This document shows, in pieces, positions 56,180-63,894 of a DNA stretch of 64,000 nucleotides. The DNA is from JAFDXJ01 sp039811225 (GTDB lineage: Bacteria; Bacteroidota; Bacteroidia; Chitinophagales; Chitinophagaceae), in assembly GCA_039811225.1 (NCBI GenBank), contig JBDHYG010000002.1:62001-126000 (forward strand). Direction: 5' to 3'. Under the pieces are notes generated by a model that worked only from the letters and a program-made list of their open reading frames with translations, had not been told where the DNA came from and did no database searches. Each line of letters opens with the position of its first letter. The first letter of the stretch is position 1. Made by a program: the position numbers and the translations under genes.

Positions 56180-56821
56180 ATGATACCCATTCGCATAGCC
56201 ATATTTGAAGATAACAAAGAATTACTGGAAAGTATGCAGCAATTGGTGGATAGCCGGGAAGATTTGGTTTGTTCCGGTGCTTATGCCGATGCCAATCATT
56301 TGGATAGAAAAATCCGGGAAGCCCAACCTGATATTGTAATTATGGATATAGATATGCCCGGACTGAACGGAATCGAAGCCGTGAAAATCCTGCATGAAAA
56401 ATTTCCTGCTATCCGTGTGTTGATGCAAACTGTATTTGATGATGATGATAAAATTTTCGCATCTATTTGTGCCGGTGCTTCGGGTTATATGCTCAAAAAA
56501 TCAAGGCCGGGAAAAATCATTGAGGCCATTTTTGAAACCTACCAGGGCGGCTCACACATGACACCATCCATTGCAGAAAAAGTGCTGAAAATGTTCCGCA
56601 TTCAAACAAACCAACCTGCTGTAGAGAAAATTGATCTTACGGCCCGGGAAAAAGAAATACTCACATTGCTGGTAAAAGGTAAAAGTTATAAAATGATTGC
56701 AGCAGAATGTTTTATTTCTTTTGATACAGTTAATTCTCATATCAAAAATATCTATGAAAAATTACATGTCCATTCCAAAAGCGAAGCCGTGGTGAAAGCC
56801 ATTAAGCAGAAATTAATTTAG
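56180..56821 (+). CDS. LuxR/NarL-type response regulator
   Basis: ATG at 56180 (MIPIRIAIFEDN) is preferred over TTG at 56147, giving 213 residues. The receiver has acidic residues in FEDNKEL, phospho-acceptor D56 in IVIMDIDMPG and the conserved Lys in GYMLKKSRPG. The C-terminal LuxR helix-turn-helix (LTAREKEILTLLVKGKSYKMIAAECFISFDTVNSHIKNIYEKL) binds DNA. It is the obvious partner of the HisKA_3 kinase upstream. The three copies of a 16-base box around it and its downstream neighbours are candidate binding sites (inference). Confidence 0.94.
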   Translation: MIPIRIAIFEDNKELLESMQQLVDSREDLVCSGAYADANHLDRKIREAQPDIVIMDIDMPGLNGIEAVKILHEKFPAIRVLMQTVFDDDDKIFASICAGASGYMLKKSRPGKIIEAIFETYQGGSHMTPSIAEKVLKMFRIQTNQPAVEKIDLTAREKEILTLLVKGKSYKMIAAECFISFDTVNSHIKNIYEKLHVHSKSEAVVKAIKQKLI

Positions 56822-56847
56822 TGAGTTTATTTCAGCTTCCGGCATTT

Positions 56848-56894
56848 TCACTTATTTATGTCATTGCACCTGGTTAACCATGATGCTAATTTTA
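56848..56894 (+). promoter_or_regulatory. Box 2 and promoter before the unknown 304-aa gene
   Basis: CACTTATTTATGTCAT at 56849-56864 overlaps TTG at 56864-56866; after exactly 20 bases comes TAATTTTA at 56887-56894, one base off TAnnTTTG. The second copy at 57925 has the same order and spacing. Confidence 0.6.
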
Positions 56895-56979
56895 CACTAA
56901 TGATTTTGAAAAACACATGACACCGGAAGAAGCTTCCTGAAAATCCGTTTAAGAGTTAGTAACCTACAAATTTCTACAT

Positions 56980-57894
56980 ATGATAATCACCATTAAAACG
57001 AAATATATCGTTTACAACCACAAAGGCACTGGTGTACGACACCACCATTTTACAGAAGACAACACTATACAATCATTCCCCGATCAATTAGGCGATGATA
57101 AAGAAACCGGTAACCGTGATGCTTATGCGCCTGCAAAATTTGCTTTTAACCAGGATGAGGATCTTTATTTTGCATACATGACAATCACCGGCACTCGTGC
57201 CGGGAATATACTGGTTACACAACCTGGATCCACTTTATACCAAACAGGATCCTCTCCTGTAATAAATATTCTGGCTGTATATGCTCCAATACCAACAAGT
57301 GGAACTGGTCAGCCAGCTGTGTGGGTTGATGCCGTTAATGTAGATAGCGGGACTTTTTCTGACGATCTTCATTTTATTGCTGTTTTAACTCCACCTCAAC
57401 ATACATTGGACACAACAAAAACCACTGAGGCAAACCAGGAAGGAGATATTTTGATGAATACCCCTGAAACTATTTTAGCCAGTGATACAATAGATAATGG
57501 TGTTCCCTTTGTAACGTGGAAACAAATCACCTGGCCACAGCAAATAACAAATGCCAAAGAAATAAACCTGGCTACCACAGACAGTGGGAAGATCTGGATC
57601 GCTTTTTATCAGTCTCCTTACCGTAAGCCTATTCCCATTTCTGATATTTATACCAAGCCACAATGGGTGGATATTGCTACCATGGTAGATGGCCATGATG
57701 GGCAGCCCGGAAATCCGGTAATGCAAATTGCCAATGAATTAAAATCGTTTTCCATTGGAATAACCTTAATGGGTACATCTAACCAGGTAAATGAAAATTT
57801 ACAGAAACCATTGATGGAAGTTGCCGGGAAGCAAATAGCATTGGCCTGCCAGGAAATACAGCGAAAAGTGGCGGAAGACCTGGGAGAAAAATAG
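56980..57894 (+). CDS. Unrecognised 304-residue protein
   Basis: I do not recognise a family. The protein has no signal peptide or membrane helix. It is rich in Thr, Asn, Pro and Gly. The N-terminal half has short strand-like stretches (ILVTQPGSTLYQTGSSPVINI, LHFIAVLTPPQH); the middle (about 145-235) holds WKQITWPQQI and a DSGKIWIAFYQSPYRKPIP segment; the last 40 residues are a helix with alternating charges. It is a plausible cytoplasmic or self-assembling beta protein. It lies 158 bases after the LuxR-type regulator, on the same strand, behind the promoter at 56848-56894, so it is probably a target of that regulator. A short in-frame ATG stretch at 56917 ends in a stop and does not belong to it. 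Confidence 0.75.
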   Translation: MIITIKTKYIVYNHKGTGVRHHHFTEDNTIQSFPDQLGDDKETGNRDAYAPAKFAFNQDEDLYFAYMTITGTRAGNILVTQPGSTLYQTGSSPVINILAVYAPIPTSGTGQPAVWVDAVNVDSGTFSDDLHFIAVLTPPQHTLDTTKTTEANQEGDILMNTPETILASDTIDNGVPFVTWKQITWPQQITNAKEINLATTDSGKIWIAFYQSPYRKPIPISDIYTKPQWVDIATMVDGHDGQPGNPVMQIANELKSFSIGITLMGTSNQVNENLQKPLMEVAGKQIALACQEIQRKVAEDLGEK

Positions 57895-57924
57895 GAAGCT
57901 ACTTTTTTCCAATGGCAAAGTAAC

Positions 57925-57971
57925 TCACTTGTTTATGTGATTGTACGCTCCATAGGAGGAATTTAATTTTA
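57925..57971 (+). promoter_or_regulatory. Box 3 and promoter in the 57.9-58.35 kb interval
   Basis: CACTTGTTTATGTGAT at 57926-57941 overlaps TTG at 57941-57943; exactly 20 bases later comes TAATTTTA at 57964-57971. TCAC-N8-GTGA forms a small dyad here. It is 19 of 22 identical to the copy at 56848 over the box and -33 region, and both are followed by ACACTA. Confidence 0.6.
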
Positions 57972-57994
57972 CACTATACAATGCTTGAATTAAC

Positions 57995-58225
57995 ATGATT
58001 ATTAAAAAAATAGTTGGCGCCTTTTCCTGTGCTTTGCAGTATTTTTTTATACACCTAATAAATTGTGATATCCTTAAAAAATGCTGCAGGGGAAGGCGTA
58101 CAGGTGGGCGCCAATATTTTTTATATTATATGAAAGCCGATTGCGCAACATACTATAGGTTTCTATCAAAACCCGGAGTAATCACATTACCCCGTACTTA
58201 TTACATCCAGTTCAATAAACAATAA
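57995..58225 (+). CDS. Possible small protein in the interval after the unknown gene
   Basis: The 460-base interval 57895-58354 has no recognised gene. It holds a promoter (57925-57971), this 76-residue frame and a hairpin at 58299-58355. The frame starts 24 bases after the -7 element, has five Cys residues and a hydrophobic first third (IVGAFSCALQYFFIHLI), then basic residues. Composition is unlike the neighbours and no family is recognised, so the transcript may instead be non-coding. The frame is listed because a promoter and terminator bracket it. Confidence 0.25.
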   Translation: MIIKKIVGAFSCALQYFFIHLINCDILKKCCRGRRTGGRQYFLYYMKADCATYYRFLSKPGVITLPRTYYIQFNKQ

Positions 58226-58298
58226 ATTATTTGCTTGTGGAGCATTATGTAGATTTCTGAAAAACACCAAAGACCTGGCTGTAAGGAAAGGCCTTTAC

Positions 58299-58360
58299 AA
58301 ACCGTAACATACTCTTCTCAATTTTGAATGTTGTTGAAAAGAGGATTTACGGTTTTATTT
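58299..58360 (+). terminator. Terminator-like hairpin of the 57.98-58.36 kb unit
   Basis: Outer stem AAACCGTAA at 58299-58307 pairs with TTACGGTTT at 58347-58355; an inner stem CTCTTCTCAA at 58312-58321 pairs with TTGAAAAGAG at 58334-58343 with one mismatch. A T-rich tail (TTATTTTTG) follows on the plus strand only, so it favours transcripts coming from the left. It overlaps the end of the next minus-strand gene. Confidence 0.6.
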
Positions 58361-59131
58361 TTGGGATGTGTTATCAGACAATTTATGTAATAAAAATTGG
58401 GTAGGAATGGATTCGCCCTTAACGAGCCAGGCAGTACCGAAGAAAAGGAGCATCACCGTTTCCATAATAAAGACAAATTTTCCCCATAACCAGTGGCCGC
58501 TGTTATCCATCAACTGATTTATTCCCAGGATAAGCAGGCAGCTAATTATTCCCCAGCCACAGATACGATACAATTTCCCGGTGGCATCATTGATCAATGT
58601 TTTTCCCGGATGCCTGCGGAAATTGATCAGGCTCATGATGGCCATGGAGAGAAAAAATAATTCGGCAAAACATAAATGCAGGGTGCCTGCGATCTTTGAT
58701 GAAACAAAAATGTGGATATTATCAGTAATCTTTTCCGTAGAGCTGGTGGGCAAGACCACAACACCTAATAAACAAATGGCAGCGAAGCTGGTAACACGTA
58801 CATCAGTGAGCCAGGGATACCGGTCATCTGCCTTGTCTTCCGGATAACCGGTATAGCAAAACAGGAAAATAGCTACAGTGACCAGGATACCGGTAAACAA
58901 AGGCCCTGCCGCTGTATAATAAAAATCACTGATGGAACCTTTTAAGTCTGTCCCGGGTGTATAAATTGCCGTTTGCGCCATATCCACGAAAAAAGGATTA
59001 TTCAACAAGCCAAAATGATTGACAAAAGCATTGACAAACCAACACAAAAAAGGTAAAAGAATACCTAATACACCAATTAACTGTCGCAGTGTGCGGTATG
59101 AAATCAGGTAATTGCTATTATTGTTTTCCAT
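58355..59131 (-). CDS. Multi-pass membrane protein, DUF998-like
   Basis: A 258-residue protein with about six membrane helices (near 14-36, 72-92, 110-128, 148-168, 188-208, 216-236) and short loops. The pattern and length resemble DUF998-type proteins, whose function is unknown. The loop near 40-70 holds a YTPGTDLKGSISDFYY stretch. It is encoded alone, and its stop codon overlaps the hairpin of the preceding interval. No promoter element of the TAnnTTTG type is seen upstream. Confidence 0.75.
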   Translation of the reverse strand: MENNNSNYLISYRTLRQLIGVLGILLPFLCWFVNAFVNHFGLLNNPFFVDMAQTAIYTPGTDLKGSISDFYYTAAGPLFTGILVTVAIFLFCYTGYPEDKADDRYPWLTDVRVTSFAAICLLGVVVLPTSSTEKITDNIHIFVSSKIAGTLHLCFAELFFLSMAIMSLINFRRHPGKTLINDATGKLYRICGWGIISCLLILGINQLMDNSGHWLWGKFVFIMETVMLLFFGTAWLVKGESIPTQFLLHKLSDNTSQK

Positions 59132-59290
59132 ACAAAAGGATTGAATAAAAATTAATTGCAGAACGAAGGATCCTGATAAATTACTTCTCTAAAATAAGAT
59201 AATTAACTTACACTTCTAAGCATAATCTGCAACTTGAGAGACTTTCAACAACGAAAGAAAAAGTATGATATTCGGTATAATATGATCTTC

Positions 59291-59959
59291 TTATATCCAG
59301 ATAATTTCCTTGACAGAAGGGTCTTTTTTTAATTCCTGGATAATCTCTTCTACCCTGGATATATCGGCATTATCCATCATCAGTTGAAAAATTAATTCCT
59401 CATCATTCCGGTCATAGGTGAAGTTTTGGATTTTAAGATGCATTTTAGTAAAGAGGTTTTCAATAAAAGTTGAATTATCAACATGCAATGTTGTAATAAT
59501 ACGCAATGTTTTATGCCGGAATTTTTTGGCATACATGCGTTCCAGTGGCTGTAATGCCCACAAGATGATAAGTGCAATAACAGTAGTGGCAATAGCCGCA
59601 AAATACAAACCGCCTCCGGTAGCCAGGCCAATCGCGGCTACTGTCCACAAACCTGAAGCCGTTGTAAGGCCGCGTATAGCACCTTCTTTTAAAAACAAAA
59701 TGGTTCCCGCACCAATAAAACCAATACCACTAATAACCTGTGCAGCCACGCGGGATGGATCCAGTTCTACATGTGGTGTGCCTAATACATCCGCGAAACC
59801 ATAAGCCGAAACAAGCATTATCAAACAAGAACCCACGCACACCATCATATGTGTACGCATACCGGCAGACCAGTTTTTCCGTTCTCTTTCTAATCCGATA
59901 AGCGCTCCAAAAAGGGCAGCTAAGGATAATCGTATTAATATTTCACTCCAGTTATCCAT
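59291..59959 (-). CDS. MgtC/SapB family membrane protein
   Basis: The 222-residue protein matches MgtC: N-terminal helices with LIRLSLAALFGALIGLERERKNW (the conserved Arg/Glu-containing first segment), GIGFIGAGTILF and the GLTTASGLWTVAAIGLATGGG motif, then a cytoplasmic C-terminal domain of about 75 residues (ITTLHVDNSTFIENLF) resembling an ACT-like regulatory domain. MgtC members affect magnesium homeostasis and, in pathogens, survival at low Mg2+ and inhibition of F-type ATPase; the role here is not known. Confidence 0.9.
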   Translation of the reverse strand: MDNWSEILIRLSLAALFGALIGLERERKNWSAGMRTHMMVCVGSCLIMLVSAYGFADVLGTPHVELDPSRVAAQVISGIGFIGAGTILFLKEGAIRGLTTASGLWTVAAIGLATGGGLYFAAIATTVIALIILWALQPLERMYAKKFRHKTLRIITTLHVDNSTFIENLFTKMHLKIQNFTYDRNDEELIFQLMMDNADISRVEEIIQELKKDPSVKEIIWI

Positions 59960-60071
59960 AATCTTGTATTTTTAAAAAGAACTTTTCGATGGGGAGAAAA
60001 TTTTTGAATGTATCGGAAATAATTAATGCTTATTTCTCTCATATAAAATATGAAGCATAACAAACGGCTTA

Positions 60072-60356
60072 TTACTTCCCTCCTTTAAACCATTTCGCTG
60101 CATTGGGGTTACGATGTGGGCAACCCGGCCAGCAACAAGGCCTTTTTTTACCATCTAAAATTTCTGCTGTAAGCCGTTGAATATGTTCTTTACGCGTCTC
60201 CGCCTGCTTGACAATAGTTGTCCAGCAAATCCATTCATTCCGGGCAAGTGGCGTCAGTTTATTCCATTTCTCCAATAATAAAGGTCGTGCAAGCAGTACC
60301 ACTCGGATATCATCCGGAACATCATGTACTACACCTCCTTCAATTGTCTTGTCCAT
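60072..60356 (-). CDS. YdeI/OmdA-type protein (bacteriocin-protection family)
   Basis: A 94-residue protein with VPDDIRVVLLARPLLLEKWNKLTPLARNEWICWTTIVKQAETRKEHIQRL, the recognisable core of the OmdA/YdeI domain, followed by a Cys-, Lys-rich C-terminus (GKKRPCCWPGCPHRNPN). The family is linked to protection against bacteriocins and antimicrobial peptides in enterobacteria, but its action is unclear. The extra Cys cluster at the end could hold a metal. It has its own promoter element. Confidence 0.82.
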   Translation of the reverse strand: MDKTIEGGVVHDVPDDIRVVLLARPLLLEKWNKLTPLARNEWICWTTIVKQAETRKEHIQRLTAEILDGKKRPCCWPGCPHRNPNAAKWFKGGK

Positions 60357-60381
60357 CTTTTGCTTTTTTTAAAGCATTTAC

Positions 60382-60408
60382 CAAATGTACCTATTTTTAT
60401 AAAGGTAC
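60382..60408 (-). promoter_or_regulatory. -7 promoter element and small inverted repeat before the YdeI-like gene
   Basis: On the minus strand TACATTTG at 60389-60382 matches TAnnTTTG. A small inverted repeat, GTACCT at 60387-60392 and AGGTAC at 60403-60408, lies just upstream of it and could be an operator. Confidence 0.4.
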
Positions 60409-60438
60409 CGGTAAAAACAAAACTTGTATGAAGATAGT

Positions 60439-62268
60439 TTAGCGATGTACGATATTAAAATATTTTTGTGGCGGTGGGCCACCAGTTCCATTACAAGCTT
60501 TGCATAGCGTATAGGTAGGCGCTCCCTGAATCGTTTTTGTTTCATAAACCGGGGTGCGGGTAACAATATCCGTTTGACCTACTATACCTGCGCTCCGGCT
60601 TTCCGTATAGCTACCGGTCGCTACTTTATAAGAATATCCACCCGAAGAAACAGTATAGCCTTCACCATGACACACTTTACAAAATTCCTTAACCATTTGA
60701 AAGGTGAAATTATAATCCCGGTTCATATAAACAGTCGCAGTGCTTAACATACCCACCGGGGTACCATCGTATCCCGCCATTACGAAATCTTTTTTTACCG
60801 GGTCGTAGTAAAAGTCACCTGCTTGTAGGGCGGAGGCATCAATGGCTGTAAGCCGGGCCGTTTTCATGGTAGAAGCAATATAATTATCCTGTGGATGTGT
60901 ATCATACAATACCAATTGAATCGCTTCAAACTTAGGTCGCTTATTCAGTGCTGCCCAACGTTGACGCCATTTGGCCTGGTTTGCTAAAAAGACTTTGTTT
61001 TTTGCAACAAGCAAATCATATTCTTCTTTTGTTTTTGGCACCAAGTTTTCATTTTGCCAATTCGATGAAATCAATGTAAAATCTTCTATAAACGGATACC
61101 TCAATTTATAGTATGCTTTTAACCCGCCCGGCATGCCTAAATCGTCCCGATCCTTTTTTGCCGATTCAAAATAAAATTTCAACGCCATGGTTTTATCCAT
61201 TTCATTTTGGGTGATCTCATAATTTTCTTCATACGCCTTACCTAGAATTAATGCATAGCGCACGGGTAAAATGTCCAATTCATTGGCACGCGTATAAAAT
61301 ACGATAGCTGTTTGTAAATCACCATCCAATCGCTTAATATTACCCAACTGGGCATAACCGTCAGCCAGGTTCAGATTCAGTGAGCGTAATTTCTCCTGGC
61401 TCTTTTTAGAAAGGTCATCCATTTTCTTGCCGGCAAATTTCAATTTCTCTTTCTCATATCTATCAACCACTTCCATCCATTCTTTGAAATCTTTCACATG
61501 TTGCTGAAACAATGCTTCCCGTTCATCCTTACTCATGGTCTCCTGAATATTCAAATTTCTTGCACTCAGATAAGATGCTCCACTTACATAAAATCCAATT
61601 TGGTTACCGGTAAATTGCTGAAATGGTACAATACCAATTTGTCGTAGTGTATCATTCTTTTTTTCATAACAAGAAAGGTTGTTTCCATTTCGGTGCAACT
61701 CGACTTTATGGTTCATACTCGTTTTCTCTATTTCAAATTGCTTCAATACTTTATATGCCCCCTGGTCATTCCATTGGCCGTATTCAACGATGGGTTTATC
61801 CATTCTAAAATACAGGATATACATATTTTTATAGGGCTCTGTTGCCCCCCAAACAAAACCACCGCCCCATACCGAAACATCTTTTGCAGATGTGCCACCT
61901 ACGGGAGGATGACGATCTAAATTAAATTCTGTCTTGATGATAAAATTGTTTTGCGGATTGACATTCCATTTTGGCACCATATAAACAATAGATTGATCCT
62001 GCTTATAATTATCAATCATATAGCTATAATTTGAACTATATGAATTCAGTCGGGCAGCCATATTAGTAGAATTGCCAACAGGCCATCCATTGATGTTTGA
62101 TGAAAAGTTCTCATTTATCACCGTTTTCATTGTATCATTGGGAATAGCCCAGGAATCATATCTACGTTGTGCATTTCCCTGGATACACACCAGAAAAAAA
62201 ATAATTAAAACAAAAAGATGAAGCCGTTTGTATTTTTTTTCTTTGTTACAGTGATTTTTTTGATTCAT
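60439..62268 (-). CDS. Secreted protein with TPR-like helices and DnaJ-type CxxCxGxG motifs
   Basis: ATG at 62268 (MNQKNHCNKEKKY) is preferred over 62337 because a signal peptide follows (RLHLFVLIIFFLVCIQGNAQ), leaving 609 residues. The N-terminal 200 residues form a jelly-roll-like beta domain (NENFSSNINGWP, IKTEFNLDRHP, VELHRNGNNLSCYEK), the middle (about 240-400) is helical with tetratricopeptide-like spacing, and near the C-terminus two CxxCxGxG motifs appear: CKVCHGEG near 529-536 and CKACNGTG near 588-595. These motifs bind zinc in DnaJ. In an exported protein they are unusual. No function can be assigned. Confidence 0.78.
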   Translation of the reverse strand: MNQKNHCNKEKKYKRLHLFVLIIFFLVCIQGNAQRRYDSWAIPNDTMKTVINENFSSNINGWPVGNSTNMAARLNSYSSNYSYMIDNYKQDQSIVYMVPKWNVNPQNNFIIKTEFNLDRHPPVGGTSAKDVSVWGGGFVWGATEPYKNMYILYFRMDKPIVEYGQWNDQGAYKVLKQFEIEKTSMNHKVELHRNGNNLSCYEKKNDTLRQIGIVPFQQFTGNQIGFYVSGASYLSARNLNIQETMSKDEREALFQQHVKDFKEWMEVVDRYEKEKLKFAGKKMDDLSKKSQEKLRSLNLNLADGYAQLGNIKRLDGDLQTAIVFYTRANELDILPVRYALILGKAYEENYEITQNEMDKTMALKFYFESAKKDRDDLGMPGGLKAYYKLRYPFIEDFTLISSNWQNENLVPKTKEEYDLLVAKNKVFLANQAKWRQRWAALNKRPKFEAIQLVLYDTHPQDNYIASTMKTARLTAIDASALQAGDFYYDPVKKDFVMAGYDGTPVGMLSTATVYMNRDYNFTFQMVKEFCKVCHGEGYTVSSGGYSYKVATGSYTESRSAGIVGQTDIVTRTPVYETKTIQGAPTYTLCKACNGTGGPPPQKYFNIVHR

Positions 62269-62584
62269 ACCTATTATTTTAAAGCACATAATAAAATGAA
62301 TATAAAAGAAGTAAGTAAATGGTATCATAAACCCCATCCTGTTCCTGCATAGTTATTTTTCCATGCCATGTAAACTAAGTTAATTATTTCTCACATAAGA
62401 TGCATACCGTGAAAATGGTATTTTTTGAATCCAGAAATTTACTTTCAATGACAGCAACTTTCATTGATACAAAACATAGTGCAGAAAAAATCGTTTGCAT
62501 ATACGAATGATTTTGTATGAACGACTTAACTTGTGCCTGAAAAGCTTTACCATGCCGGCATCCAACTGCTTAAAAAAATTTTTA

Positions 62585-63793
62585 ATGAGTGCCCGGCCTT
62601 TGCAGGTAAAAAATAAAAAAGCCGCAACGCGTATCACTTTCCTATTGGTTCCCCTTTCCGGTTTAATCACCGATATGTATATTCCTTCTCTCCCACATAT
62701 GGCTACCGACTTGCACCAGCCGGCGCCTGCTATTCAACTGACACTCACATTATTCCTGGTGACCTATGGCCTGGCACAATTTATAACCGGCAGCCTACTC
62801 GATAGTTTTGGCCGATACCGGTTGTCTATGCTTTCCATGGCTTTATTTATTCTGAGTAATTTCTTCATTGTTTCTACGAAAAATATAAACCTGATTTATG
62901 CCATGCGGGCCGTGCAGGGTATCACGACAGGTTTTATTGTTGTAGCTGCCCGTGCCTATTTTGTAGATGTATTTGAAGGTAATCAACGGAAGTATTATTT
63001 AAGCCTGATATCCATAATATGGTCTATTGCACCTATAGTTGCTCCTTTTATCGGTGGTTACCTGCAGGAATATTTTAACTGGCAAGCTAATTTTTATGCC
63101 CTGGCAATATATGGTACCATAATGTTGATCCTGCAATGGCTATTTATGGGTGATACGGTTCCGGCATATCGGCCTTTTCAGCTGAAAGCCATACGACATA
63201 ATTATTCCATCATGTTTAATGATCGGTTGTTTGTGTATGGCCTCCTTATTTGTGGTATGTGTTATGGTACCACCATGATCTTTGGTTTGTCCGGATCTTT
63301 TATCATTGAACATGAAATGAATTACTCACCGGTAGTTGCCGGTTATGCCACTTTAGCCATGGGAGTTGCCTGGCTGTGCGGGGGCCTGCTGGGTAAAGTT
63401 TTGATCCACCATACATTTTTTCCAAAGTTGTATAAAGGTAATTTTGTGCAATTACTCGTAACAGCTTTCATGATAGGAACTGCTTGGGAAATCTCCAACT
63501 TATATTCCCTCTTGATTTTCGCTTTCCTAGTTCATGTTTGTGTCGGATTTATTTTTAATAATTACTTTGCTTTCTGCCTGGGTCGTTTCCCGCAAATCGC
63601 CGGAATGGTAAGTGGTTTGAGTGGCGGCGCTACATTTGTGCTTACTGCCATAACCAGTTATACCGTAGTTGGGATCATACATCCAACATCGCAAGTGCTA
63701 TTGGGCATGGCTTACCTTTGCATGGCTATACCGGTTTTCCTCCTGCTGCAAATTTTAATACGGCCACTGGCCATCAAAACATCTAATAAGTAA
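62585..63793 (+). CDS. Multidrug efflux MFS transporter, Bcr/CflA type
   Basis: A 402-residue, 12-helix transporter of the drug/H+ antiporter family. The diagnostic first helix pattern LVPLSGLITDMYIPSLPHMATDL and the loop-2/3 motif DSFGRYRLSM are seen, as is RAVQGITTGFIVVAARAYFVDVF. The open frame extends upstream to 62495; ATG at 62585 is preferred because it follows an A/T-rich stretch and gives a short basic N-terminus, though ATG at 62552 is possible. It probably exports antibiotics or similar toxic compounds. It stands between the secreted zinc-motif protein and an alkylation repair gene. Confidence 0.9.
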   Translation: MSARPLQVKNKKAATRITFLLVPLSGLITDMYIPSLPHMATDLHQPAPAIQLTLTLFLVTYGLAQFITGSLLDSFGRYRLSMLSMALFILSNFFIVSTKNINLIYAMRAVQGITTGFIVVAARAYFVDVFEGNQRKYYLSLISIIWSIAPIVAPFIGGYLQEYFNWQANFYALAIYGTIMLILQWLFMGDTVPAYRPFQLKAIRHNYSIMFNDRLFVYGLLICGMCYGTTMIFGLSGSFIIEHEMNYSPVVAGYATLAMGVAWLCGGLLGKVLIHHTFFPKLYKGNFVQLLVTAFMIGTAWEISNLYSLLIFAFLVHVCVGFIFNNYFAFCLGRFPQIAGMVSGLSGGATFVLTAITSYTVVGIIHPTSQVLLGMAYLCMAIPVFLLLQILIRPLAIKTSNK

Positions 63794-63894
63794 TTCAATG
63801 TGGTAATGATATACATGATTCAACATAGAAATAAACAAAAGCAAGCTTATGATTTTTCATTTCATATTTTTTCGAATAATAATTAAAATGAATA

